NCBI GenBank assembly: GCA_003151875.1
Contig: PLYW01000081.1
Span: forward strand, 6,830 to 17,975
Direction of reading: 5' to 3'
Length of the DNA stretch: 11,146 nucleotides
Source: Acidobacteriaceae bacterium
GTDB taxonomy: Bacteria; Acidobacteriota; Terriglobia; Terriglobales; Acidobacteriaceae
Shown here piece after piece: positions 1-7,274 of this stretch. The notes under the pieces are model-generated. The model made no database searches. It had not been told where the DNA came from and worked only from the letters and a program-made list of their open reading frames with translations. Within the stretch, counting starts at the first letter, position 1, and every line of letters begins with the position of its first letter. The position numbers and the translations under genes were made by a program.

Positions 1-1220
1 TTGCCCTCCAGCCGCACCGCGGCCAGCTTGTGCCGCACCCCGGGATCAATCTTGTAAACGATGTTGAGGTGGTTTTTCTCGGGCGAGGGCTGCCGTTCCA
101 CTTCCAGCGTGGCGTCGAAATAACCTTGCGTCTGCAGATAGTCACGCAGGTTGCGGCGTCCTTCGTTCAGCAAGTCGTCATCAACCGAGTTCTCCTGGTA
201 AACCGGAACCAGCTTCCTTAACTGCCGTTTGCTGATCTTCGCGCCCTCGGCGGTAATCGCCACCGTCGGTCCCTCGTTTGCTTTGAAGACATAGTCGAGA
301 CGGTTGGTATCGGGATGGTAGCGATGATCGATGAGCGAGACTTGGGCCTCCAGATGATTATTCCTCTGATACTTCTCACGTAGCCGCTCCAGGGCGCGGG
401 TGACGTGCTCCTGCTTCACTTTGTCGCCCGGCTTCAGCTTGGTAAGGCTGCGGACCTTGTCGGGCGGAATGCCGGTGTCACCTTCGATCGTGACCTCTCC
501 CACGCGCGCCAGTTCCCCCGGAACCACATGGAAATCAATGTCCATTTGCCGGGTGTCATCGTGGGGAATGAGGTCATAGGTAATCGTAGCTTTGTAGTAA
601 CCGTTGTCGGCCATCACCTTCAACATGCGTTCGACGGAGCGATCCACGTTCGCCTGCGAGAACGTATCTCCCAGATCGAGCTTGCTGGATTCCACTAACT
701 GGTGGGGCTTGGGATTGGTCTTGGGCGGCGTTCCGTCCACGTTGACGCCGCCGTTGAAGTAGTTCTCCGTGGCCACGAAGATCAGCGACAACCCGTTCTT
801 TTGACTGGTCTCGGCCTCAACCTGCAGCGTGGCGAAGCGTCCGGTGGCGTAGAGTACCCGCAGACTGGCGCGGATTTTGTCGCGGTCCAGCGGCTCACCG
901 CTTTTCTGCACCAGCCATTGCCGGAGCATCTCCGGGTTGGTGCCCCTAATGCCGCGGAACTCGATGGCCTGAACTTTGACGCCCTCGTACTTACTCAGTT
1001 CGCCAAGCGCCGTGGGAAGATCGGCCGGAGAAGGCGTTGGGCTGGGATTTTGACCGGTGGTCAAAGGCCCGTTTTGCGGCCGCACCTGGGAATCCGCCGA
1101 GTCAGGATTCTGGCCCGTGGTCAAGGGCCCGTTTTGCGGCCACGCCAAGGGCACGCTCAGCACCAGCCAGGCGCAGAACAACGCAATTTTATGGAATGAT
1201 GGCGTGATCGGCTCCGTCAA
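1..1220 (-). CDS. BamA/TamA-like POTRA outer-membrane protein, C-terminus cut off by the window
   Basis: The 406 visible residues hold a signal peptide and a chain of POTRA domains. This is the periplasmic half of an Omp85-type protein (BamA/TamA family), which inserts or exports outer-membrane proteins. The beta-barrel lies beyond the left edge. Start: TTG at 1220, about 6 nt after GAAGG; a stop occurs upstream in frame and no ATG lies between. Residues 11-26 are hydrophobic (KIALLCAWLVLSVPLA), as in a signal peptide. Residues 27-67 are a Pro/Gln/Asn/Thr linker with a duplicated 12-residue motif, PQNGPLTTGQNP. POTRA-like units follow at about 81-152, 155-235, 236-315 and 317-395, with a fifth beginning at the edge. 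Typical POTRA segments include VKVQAIEFRG, VGEVTIEGDTGIP and DYLQTQGYFDATLEV. It is divergent from the ThiF-like gene. Whether it is the essential BamA or a TamA/accessory paralogue cannot be decided without the barrel. Confidence 0.85.
   Translation of the reverse strand, partial: MTEPITPSFHKIALFCAWLVLSVPLAWPQNGPLTTGQNPDSADSQVRPQNGPLTTGQNPSPTPSPADLPTALGELSKYEGVKVQAIEFRGIRGTNPEMLRQWLVQKSGEPLDRDKIRASLRVLYATGRFATLQVEAETSQKNGLSLIFVATENYFNGGVNVDGTPPKTNPKPHQLVESSKLDLGDTFSQANVDRSVERMLKVMADNGYYKATITYDLIPHDDTRQMDIDFHVVPGELARVGEVTIEGDTGIPPDKVRSLTKLKPGDKVKQEHVTRALERLREKYQRNNHLEAQVSLIDHRYHPDTNRLDYVFKANEGPTVAITAEGAKISKRQLRKLVPVYQENSVDDDLLNEGRRNLRDYLQTQGYFDATLEVERQPSPEKNHLNIVYKIDPGVRHKLAAVRLEG
1044..1139 (-). 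repeat. Two copies of a 36-nt coding repeat, 60-nt period
   Basis: Copies at 1104-1139 and 1044-1079 encode the same 12 residues, PQNGPLTTGQNP (protein residues 28-39 and 48-59). They differ at five nucleotides, all in third codon positions and all synonymous. The repeat lies in the linker between the signal peptide and the first POTRA domain. Confidence 0.85.
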
Positions 1221-1337
1221 ACTCTGACCTTCAGCACTTCCGCCTGCCCGGAGGGCCTCGTCCGACAGGGACCAGTCCGGTGTGCCATGCCGGCGAACAT
1301 GAATCCGGTCCTCACGGCGAAGTTAATCTCGAATCCC

Positions 1338-1344
1338 TATAATA
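1338..1344. promoter_or_regulatory. Overlapping divergent -10 candidates between the POTRA and ThiF-like genes
   Basis: TATAAT at 1338-1343 on the + strand would start the ThiF-like transcript about 29 nt before its TTG. Read on the other strand, TATTAT at 1344-1339 would serve the POTRA gene with a leader of about 110 nt. Neither has a good -35 hexamer at 16-18 bp, so this is a -10 match only. It is the most promoter-like sequence in the 158-bp divergent gap. Confidence 0.4.
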
Positions 1345-1378
1345 AACAAGGAAGCCTTCCCCAGAGCAGGTACCGTCG

Positions 1379-2395
1379 TTGGAATTCGCCGAACGCTATT
1401 CCCGCCAGATCCTCTTTCGACCCATTGGGCCCCAGGGACAGAAGAAGCTTGCGGCGGCGCGGATCGCCATTGTGGGATGTGGAGCTACCGGTTCCGCCAT
1501 GGCTTCCCTGCTCTGCCGCGCCGGAGTGGGCAACCTGCACATCATTGATCGCGATTACGTCGAGCCCAGCAATCTGCAACGGCAGGTGCTGTTCGACGAG
1601 GCCGACGCTGCCGAGTCGCTGCCCAAGGCCATCGCCGCGGCCCGTAAAATCAAGGCTTTCAACTCGGAGATTGCGGTCGAGCCGCACACCGCGGACCTGA
1701 CGCCCGCCAATGTGGAAGCCTTGCTCAGCGAGGTTGACCTCATCCTCGACGGCACCGACAATTTCGAAACCCGCTACCTGATCAACGACTTTGCCATCTG
1801 GAAACAATTGCCGTGGATCTACGCCGCCGCTGTAGCGAGCTACGCGGTCACCATGACCATCCTTCCCGCCGAGACGGCGTGCCTTGCCTGTATCTTTCCT
1901 GATTCCCCCCACGGCATGGTCGAGACTTGCGACACCGCGGGCATTCTGAATTCGGCGGTGAACTTTGTCGCCTCAATCGCCTCCACCGAAGCCATCAAGC
2001 TGCTGGTCGGCGCCCGCGACAAGGTCCGGCGCACGCTTCTGTCTTACGACGTGTGGAGCAACGACTTCACGGAGATCAAGACCGCCAAACCTCGGCAGGG
2101 CTGCCGGGCGTGCGACCAGCACGATTTTGTCCACCTCGCTGGAGAAGGACGGCCGCACATCACGCTGTGCGGGCGCAATTCCGTCCAGATCCATGAGCGA
2201 CAGCGGCCGGTTGATTTCGACGAACTCACCCGCCGCCTCTCACCTCACGGCGCGGTGCGGCACAGCGAGTTCATTCTCAAATTCTGGCGCGATCCTTACG
2301 AGCTGACGCTCTTTCCCGACGGCCGGGCCATCATCAAGGGCACCACCGACACGGCCATCGCGCGCAGCTTGTACGCGCGCTATATCGGGTCGTAA
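1379..2395 (+). CDS. thiF: ThiF/MoeB-family E1-like adenylyltransferase
   Basis: A 338-residue E1-like enzyme. The family adenylates the C-terminal glycine of a ubiquitin-like sulfur carrier (ThiS for thiamine, MoaD for molybdopterin) so that it can accept sulfur. Visible features: the opening ERYSRQILF, nucleotide-binding GCGATGS at 33-39, DRDYVEPSNLQRQ at 57-69 with the conserved Arg and Gln, DGTDNFETR at 124-132, and a zinc site from two CxxC pairs (C168/C171 and C242/C245). C184 in TCDTAGI lies where ThiF proteins carry the cysteine that can link to the carrier. The C-terminal ~80 residues (LCGRNSVQI, then DGRAIIKGT) match the extension seen in Bacillus ThiF, which has about the same length. 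Start TTG at 1379: the frame has a stop at 1343-1345 and no ATG in between. No carrier, sulfurtransferase or thiazole gene is adjacent. ThiF and MoeB roles cannot be separated from sequence alone. Confidence 0.87.
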   Translation: MEFAERYSRQILFRPIGPQGQKKLAAARIAIVGCGATGSAMASLLCRAGVGNLHIIDRDYVEPSNLQRQVLFDEADAAESLPKAIAAARKIKAFNSEIAVEPHTADLTPANVEALLSEVDLILDGTDNFETRYLINDFAIWKQLPWIYAAAVASYAVTMTILPAETACLACIFPDSPHGMVETCDTAGILNSAVNFVASIASTEAIKLLVGARDKVRRTLLSYDVWSNDFTEIKTAKPRQGCRACDQHDFVHLAGEGRPHITLCGRNSVQIHERQRPVDFDELTRRLSPHGAVRHSEFILKFWRDPYELTLFPDGRAIIKGTTDTAIARSLYARYIGS

Positions 2396-2400
2396 GGCGG

Positions 2401-2421
2401 GGGCTAGGGGTCAGGGGCTAG
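2401..2421. repeat. Short period-7 tract, three units of GGG(CT/TC)AG
   Basis: GGGCTAG, GGGTCAG and GGGCTAG lie head to tail starting 6 nt after the ThiF-like stop codon. The following CATTCAG (2422-2428) keeps the AG phase. No gene or hairpin explains it. Confidence 0.75.
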
Positions 2422-2520
2422 CATTCAGCATCTCGAGCGAGAACCTGCCAGAGGGTGACGCGTTCGGCTCGACCACCCCGTATTTCAGTAGAAGTTGGAA
2501 CGAAGCACCTCGGGCTGATT

Positions 2521-2590
2521 GCTAAATGCTAAATGCTAAATGCTAAGTGCTAAGTGCTAACGGCTAACAGCTAATCGCTAGTTGCTAATT
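2521..2590. repeat. Heptanucleotide tandem array, ten units of GCTANNN
   Basis: Ten contiguous 7-mers all begin with GCTA: GCTAAAT three times, GCTAAGT twice, then GCTAACG, GCTAACA, GCTAATC, GCTAGTT and GCTAATT. The array ends 46 bp before the MFS transporter start. The first units are identical and later ones diverge. Since 7 is not a multiple of 3 and each unit contains TAA or TAG (and TAG on the opposite strand), every reading frame on both strands is blocked. Confidence 0.93.
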
Positions 2591-2636
2591 GCTTCTTCTG
2601 ATATCTTTTCCATTCACCTTACCCGAGGCCGCTTGA

Positions 2637-3998
2637 ATGTCTGTATCGCAAACCCTGGTCGATACCCGCCCGCAGCCGAGCAAGTCGTATCGCTGGCTAG
2701 TGCTGATCTTCGTCAGCCTGGCCATGTTCGGCAATTACTACATTTACGACAGCATCAACCCGCTGGAGCGGATATTCCTCCAGCAGTTGAATTATTCCGC
2801 TTCCATGTTCGGCTGGCTGAATGCCAGCTACAGCGTGGCGGCGGTGGCGACGCTGTTGATCGGCGGCATCCTTATCGATCGCTTCGGAATCAAGAAATCT
2901 TTAATGCTCTTTTCAGCTCTCATTGTTTTGGGAGCTCTGCTGACGTCCCTCAGTGGCAATTTTTATCTGATGGTCGCTGGCCGTGCGGTCGTTGGGCTGG
3001 GCGCTGAATCGCAGATCGTAGCGGTCACGACTGCCCTGGCACGGTGGTTCAAGGGTAAGGAACTGAGCTTCGCGTTCGGCATCAATCTCACGATTGCCCG
3101 AATCGCATCCATCGCAGCCGACAATTCGCCGACCTGGGCCAAGTTCGCCTTCTTTCCCAACGGCGTCAATGCCCAGCCCAGTTGGCACCGTCCCCTGGTG
3201 CTGGCCGTGGTTGTCGGCTCGACGGCCGTGATCGGCGCCCTGGTGTACTGGGCGCAGGAGACTTACGCCGAGACGCGCTACCACCTCGGCAAGTCAACCG
3301 AGCCGGACAAGCTGAGCTTTCGCGAAGGGCTGAAATTCAATCCTTCGTACTGGTACGTGGTCGCGTTGTGTTTCACCTTCTACTCCGGAATCTTTCCGTT
3401 CCGTACATTTGCCATCGATCTGTTCACCAGCAAATACCTATCGCAGATGGGTGCGGTCGCGAGTTCGACCGCGGCCTTCGCTGTGGCCCAGCAAAAGGCG
3501 GGCTGGTTGAACAGTCTGCTCCCCTTCTCTGCCATGATCGCCACGCCGCTCTTCGGCCTGCTGGCCGACCGCATCGGCAAGCGCGCCGGCCTCATGGTCA
3601 TCGGATCGTTCCTGATGATGCCGGTGTACCTGATGATCGCCTACAGCAGCATTTCGCTGCTGGTGCCGGTCTCGCTGATGGGGATTGCGTTCTCGCTGAT
3701 CCCGGCGGTGATGTGGCCCTCCGTCGCCTACATCGTGGATGAGCGGCGGCTGGGTACTGCCTACGCGCTGATGAGCTTGTTGCAGCAGATCGGTTTCTTT
3801 ATCTTCAATCTCGCGATCGGGAAGGCCAACGACATAAGCCATGCCGGGCCCACCAATTTCGGCGGCTACGCATTGGGAATGTGGATCTTCTCGATTCTGG
3901 GCTTCTTGGCGTTGCTCTTTGCCCTATTGCTGCGTCAGCGTGAGACCGGCCCCAACGCCCACGGACTGGAGACCATCACCACGCATTCGCACGCGTGA
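2637..3998 (+). CDS. MFS transporter resembling MFSD1 (possible dipeptide carrier)
   Basis: A 453-residue major facilitator superfamily permease of the inner membrane with the usual 12 hydrophobic segments in two halves. Motif A occurs in both halves (GGILIDRFG at 76-84; GLLADRIGK with Asp at 311). Several stretches match, from memory, the eukaryotic lysosomal transporter MFSD1: GLGAES near 121-125, RWFKGKELSFAFG at 136-148, ARIAS at 154-158, and late in the protein the WPSVAYIV and LGTAYALM segments. MFSD1 moves dipeptides, and its substrate-binding Glu and Arg are 31 residues apart; E124 and R155 here have the same spacing. Start ATG at 2637 follows GAGG by 8 nt. The tail ends in His-rich HSHA. 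It is convergent with an exported peptidyl-dipeptidase. The MFS assignment is firm; a peptide substrate is inference. Confidence 0.9.
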   Translation: MSVSQTLVDTRPQPSKSYRWLVLIFVSLAMFGNYYIYDSINPLERIFLQQLNYSASMFGWLNASYSVAAVATLLIGGILIDRFGIKKSLMLFSALIVLGALLTSLSGNFYLMVAGRAVVGLGAESQIVAVTTALARWFKGKELSFAFGINLTIARIASIAADNSPTWAKFAFFPNGVNAQPSWHRPLVLAVVVGSTAVIGALVYWAQETYAETRYHLGKSTEPDKLSFREGLKFNPSYWYVVALCFTFYSGIFPFRTFAIDLFTSKYLSQMGAVASSTAAFAVAQQKAGWLNSLLPFSAMIATPLFGLLADRIGKRAGLMVIGSFLMMPVYLMIAYSSISLLVPVSLMGIAFSLIPAVMWPSVAYIVDERRLGTAYALMSLLQQIGFFIFNLAIGKANDISHAGPTNFGGYALGMWIFSILGFLALLFALLLRQRETGPNAHGLETITTHSHA

Positions 3999-4116
3999 TA
4001 GCGCTGTGGGCAGGGTGAACTCCAGTGCTAGAGCAATTCCAGAGTTCCTGTAGCGGTGTTGGGTGGAGCGCGCCTTTCAGGCGTTCATACGAAAGCTGCA
4101 AAAAAGGGCAAGACTC

Positions 4117-4155
4117 TAGCCGCTGAGGCAAGGGTTCTGGTCACCTCAGCGGCTA
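4117..4155. repeat. 12-bp perfect stem-loop between convergent genes
   Basis: TAGCCGCTGAGG (4117-4128) pairs fully with CCTCAGCGGCTA (4144-4155) around a 15-nt loop. It lies between the ends of the convergent MFS and dcp genes and could end transcription from both sides, but there is no T-run. The GCTGAGG/GCTAAAGCC style resembles repetitive extragenic elements, so a dispersed repeat is equally possible. Confidence 0.6.
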
Positions 4156-4183
4156 AAGCCGAATTCAGACGCCACTCTCAAAT

Positions 4184-4201
4184 GCACCGCTGAAGCGGTG
4201 C
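4184..4201. repeat. GCACCGC-TGAA-GCGGTGC hairpin after dcp
   Basis: A perfect 7-bp stem with a TGAA loop lies 10 nt past the dcp stop codon. On the minus strand it is followed by ATTTGAG, a poor T-run, so it may act as a weak dcp terminator. A related stem, GCGCCTTTCAGGCG, lies nearby at about 4071-4084. The cluster looks like REP-type extragenic repeats. Confidence 0.55.
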
Positions 4202-4211
4202 GCCACCCGGC

Positions 4212-6341
4212 TTACTTCGCACCGCCTTGCGTAAGGCCGTGATACTTCAGCATCGGTTCAATGCTGGGCTGACCCCCGCGCCACGTGACGTACATTTTCT
4301 CAAGTTCCTCGGTGTTGCCCCGTGATAACACCATCTTGCGGAAGCGGTCGCCGTTGGCGCGAGTGAGGCCGCCGTGGTCTTCGAACCATTGGAAAGCATC
4401 GTCATCCAGCATCTGGGTCCACAGATAGGCATAGTATCCGGCAGCATATCCGCTGCCCCAGATGTGGGCGAAGTAACTGGAACGGTAGCGTGGCGGCACA
4501 TAGCTGACCGCCAAGTGGGTTTGCTGCAACGCCTCGGTTTCGAATGCGTCCGGCTTCTCGATGGGAGCACTCCCCGGAAGCGCGTGCCACATCATGTCCA
4601 GTTCGGCCGCTGCCAGTAATTCCGTTGTGTCGTAGCCCTTGTTAAAGGTGTCCGACTTCTTGATCTTCGCCAACAATTCGGCCGGCATGGGCGCGCCGGT
4701 CTTGTAGTGCTTTGCGTAATGCTGGAAAACCGCCGGGTAGGTGGCCCAATGCTCATTGAACTGCGATGGGAACTCAACAAAGTCGCGCGCCGTTGAGGTG
4801 CCGGAAAGACTGGGGAATTGGGTGTTAGCGAACATGCCGTGCAACCCGTGACCAAATTCATGGAACATCGTGCGCACATCATCCGCGGTGATAAGGGCCG
4901 GCTCGCCAGGAGCGGGAGGGGCGAAATTGGCGACGTTACTGACAACCGGGCGCGTGCCCAGCAATTTGGACTGGTCCACCAGGTTGTTCATCCACGCGCC
5001 ACCTTGCTTGTTGTCGCGCTTGAAGTAGTCGCAGTAAAACAGCGCCATGGAACTGCCGTCGGCGTCAAAAACTTCGAACACGCGCACGCCCGGGGTATAG
5101 ACCGGAAGATCTTTGCGCTCCTTGAAGGTCAGTCCATAGAGTTGGTTGGCCGCGTAGAAAACACCGTTCTCGAGCACATTGTTGAGCTCGAAATAGGGCT
5201 TGACTTGCTCCTCGTCGAGATCGTATTTGGCTTTGCGTACTTGCTCGGCGTAGAAGTCCCAGTCCCACGGCTGGACTTTAAATCCGCCTTTCTGCTGGTC
5301 AATCACGCCCTGGATGTCTTGTGCTTCACTGGCCGCCTTGGCTGTTGCCGCCGGCACCAACGCGTTCATGAACTTCAGCGCCGCTTCCGGGGTTTTGGCC
5401 ATCTGGTCTTGCAGGTTCCAGGCAGCGAAGTTGGGGAACCCGAGCAGCTGGGCCTTCCGGGCGCGAAGCTGTGCGATGCGGGCGATGATGTCACGCGTAT
5501 CGTTGGCATCGCCACGTTCGGCGCGGCCCCAGGAATTCGAGAAAAGCGCCTCACGGGTGGCGCGATTCGTCAAAGCGACCAGATTGGGCTGCTGGGTAGT
5601 GTTCTGCAGGGACAGAACGAAGCCGTCCACCTTGCGATTCTTCGCCGCCTCGGCCGCAGCACCGATCTGCGCGTCGCTAAGGCCGGCCAGCGCCGCTTTG
5701 TCCGTAGTCACGTATGCGGCGGCTTTCGTGGCCGCCAGCAGCTTGGTCGTGAAGTCGTCGGAAAGGGTCGCTAATTCCCCGTTCAGCTTCTTGAGTTCGG
5801 TCTTGTCGGCATCGCTCAGCTTTGCCCCGGCGTGCACGAACTGGTCGTAGGAATACTCAACCAGGCGCAGCGATTCCGGATCGAGCTTGAGCGTCTGCCG
5901 CTCTTGGTAGATCGTCGCCACCCGCTGAAACAGCTTGGGGTCGAGAAAGATTGCGTCCTGGTGAGCTGCGAGTTTGGGCGCCTCGGTTGCCCTCACCTTC
6001 TGCAGCTCTGGATTGGTATTCGCGGCGGTCACAGCGAAGAACGGATCCAGGACCCGCTGTAACAACTGGCCGCTCTTTTCCAATGCGACGAAGGTGTTCT
6101 CGAAGGTCGGCGGCGCGGGGTTGTCCGCAATCGCCTGCACCTCCTTGCGTTGCTCGGCCATGCCCGCCTCCATCGCCGGTTGATAATCCGCATCCTTGAT
6201 CTTGTCGAAAGGAGGCGCCTGAAACGGCAGGGTGCTGGGCGCGAAGAAAGGGTTGGCAGGACCAAACTCTTGACTGGAGGCCTGCGCCGGAAAAGTGCTT
6301 AAGCCAATGACGACAACAGCGGCAAGAATTAAAGTATTCAT
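4212..6341 (-). CDS. dcp: Exported M3-family peptidyl-dipeptidase (Dcp-type zinc metallopeptidase)
   Basis: Dcp removes dipeptides from the C-terminus of peptides. Numbering here counts from an upstream ATG at 6410 (732 residues). The zinc site is HEFGH at 517-521 with its catalytic Glu518. The third ligand is Glu546 in DFVEFPSQ, 28 residues after Glu518, as in M3 enzymes. The C-terminal HIWGSGYAAGYYAYLW (649-664) is also typical of Dcp. Length is near the usual ~680 plus an export signal. The start is uncertain: ATG at 6341 gives a compact signal peptide (LILAAVVVIGL, then a PAQA cleavage site) and 709 residues but lacks a Shine-Dalgarno and a positive n-region. ATG at 6410 adds MAKPGR and a Thr-rich stretch, also without a ribosome site. 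I prefer 6341. Export to the periplasm is inferred; E. coli Dcp is cytoplasmic. It lies downstream of the SRPBCC-like gene on the same strand. Confidence 0.92.
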   Translation of the reverse strand: MNTLILAAVVVIGLSTFPAQASSQEFGPANPFFAPSTLPFQAPPFDKIKDADYQPAMEAGMAEQRKEVQAIADNPAPPTFENTFVALEKSGQLLQRVLDPFFAVTAANTNPELQKVRATEAPKLAAHQDAIFLDPKLFQRVATIYQERQTLKLDPESLRLVEYSYDQFVHAGAKLSDADKTELKKLNGELATLSDDFTTKLLAATKAAAYVTTDKAALAGLSDAQIGAAAEAAKNRKVDGFVLSLQNTTQQPNLVALTNRATREALFSNSWGRAERGDANDTRDIIARIAQLRARKAQLLGFPNFAAWNLQDQMAKTPEAALKFMNALVPAATAKAASEAQDIQGVIDQQKGGFKVQPWDWDFYAEQVRKAKYDLDEEQVKPYFELNNVLENGVFYAANQLYGLTFKERKDLPVYTPGVRVFEVFDADGSSMALFYCDYFKRDNKQGGAWMNNLVDQSKLLGTRPVVSNVANFAPPAPGEPALITADDVRTMFHEFGHGLHGMFANTQFPSLSGTSTARDFVEFPSQFNEHWATYPAVFQHYAKHYKTGAPMPAELLAKIKKSDTFNKGYDTTELLAAAELDMMWHALPGSAPIEKPDAFETEALQQTHLAVSYVPPRYRSSYFAHIWGSGYAAGYYAYLWTQMLDDDAFQWFEDHGGLTRANGDRFRKMVLSRGNTEELEKMYVTWRGGQPSIEPMLKYHGLTQGGAK

Positions 6342-6431
6342 GGTTAATAGTGTAATCGTTGTCAGCCCAAATGTAGTTCCCGTCTGTATCAGACGCCCCG
6401 GCTTGGCCATCGTGGGAGCGACGACCGACCG

Positions 6432-7184
6432 TTATGCCGAGGCCAGCGCATCGCGGGTGGCTTTCAGCGTGTGGATCAGCGATTCCTTCGGCAGCTTGCG
6501 GATAATCGGCTCAATCACCCATCCCAGCCCAATGGGGATGTCGCGGGTCAGTGAAATCGCGCGGCACTCGATGTACACGCCGTCGTCCCGCTCCTGAAAA
6601 CGCCAATAAGAATACAGCCGCCACAAGAATCCGTATCCGGTGTCGGGGGGCAGCACCTTTTCTTGTTCCGTGCCGGCATCGTCCACTTCGGCGATTCGCG
6701 TGGTATGAGAGCGGCAGCACCAGCGAGCGTCGCCTGCGGATGAATAATGCACGTCGTGGTCGGTGTCGAGCACCACAGTGATGATTTTCTTTTTCAGCAG
6801 CCGCAGGAAGATCTGGAAATCGTCGCCGCTATGAGAGACCAGCTTTGAGTCCATCACGTCGGGCTGGTAAACATTTTTGTGGTTGTCGTAATCCTGAATG
6901 AGGGTGAGGGTGGCAGCGACGGTCGCGCGCGGAATGAATGCGGCCGCGATCCAGTCGTGAATCAGGCCATTCGGCACTTTGACGGACGCATCGCCTGACC
7001 ATAGTTGCGCTGCGATGTCTCCATGCCGCACTTGCTGAGCTATTTTTGGATCGGTGTCACACCACAGGAATGCGCCGTGCCCATGCAACGACGGCTCCAT
7101 AGCTGCTTCGGCCTCGCGGATGTACGCATCGAAAGCCGCCAGCGTACGAGGCTTCAGCTGCACAATGTTGGCAATCTGCGCCAT
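6432..7184 (-). CDS. SRPBCC-like (polyketide cyclase/START fold) protein of unknown function
   Basis: A 250-residue protein with no signal peptide or membrane segment in this frame. I recognise the general family, found in Acidobacteria and some deltaproteobacteria, by these blocks: an N-terminal helix LKPRTLAAFDAYIREAEAAM (10-29), then GLIHDWIAAAFIPRATV (73-89), LTLIQDYDNHKNVYQPDV (93-110), LLKKKIITVVLDT (129-141), GFLWRLYSYWRF (185-196) and ISLTRDIPIGLGWVIEP (210-226). The alternating strands and final helix suit a hydrophobic-ligand-binding SRPBCC fold, but no ligand is known to me. Relatives often carry a signal peptide; here a stop lies 16 codons upstream with no alternative start. The Shine-Dalgarno is weak. 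It sits 90 bp after the phaR-like gene and shortly before dcp, so all three may be cotranscribed. Function is unassigned. Confidence 0.8.
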   Translation of the reverse strand: MAQIANIVQLKPRTLAAFDAYIREAEAAMEPSLHGHGAFLWCDTDPKIAQQVRHGDIAAQLWSGDASVKVPNGLIHDWIAAAFIPRATVAATLTLIQDYDNHKNVYQPDVMDSKLVSHSGDDFQIFLRLLKKKIITVVLDTDHDVHYSSAGDARWCCRSHTTRIAEVDDAGTEQEKVLPPDTGYGFLWRLYSYWRFQERDDGVYIECRAISLTRDIPIGLGWVIEPIIRKLPKESLIHTLKATRDALASA

Positions 7185-7204
7185 AACTGTCTGGCCTAAT
7201 GCGA

Positions 7205-7233
7205 ATCGTGAGCCGCCAGGATGCGATTGTCAA
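7205..7233 (-). promoter_or_regulatory. Weak promoter candidate before the SRPBCC-like gene
   Basis: On the minus strand a perfect TTGACA -35 (7233-7228) is followed after 17 bp by CACGAT (7210-7205), a poor -10 with three of six matches. It would place a start about 15-20 nt before the ATG at 7184. Readthrough from the phaR-like gene is the alternative. Confidence 0.25.
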
Positions 7234-7274
7234 GGAACGGGCGTCAATCTTGAACCAATTTCGCCCGCAGCCGG

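Noticed and set aside
702..1199. Plus-strand open frames over the first 1.2 kb
   Set aside because: The minus strand encodes continuous POTRA domains here, so these plus-strand frames are shadows.
2521..2590. The heptamer array as a CRISPR or an iteron-type origin
   Set aside because: Units are 7 bp and contiguous with no spacers, so it is not CRISPR. No DnaA boxes, replication gene or AT-rich unwinding region accompany it.
4818..5774. A 318-codon open frame on the plus strand
   Set aside because: It is antisense to the well-supported dcp gene and reads like a mirrored coding strand with no domain.
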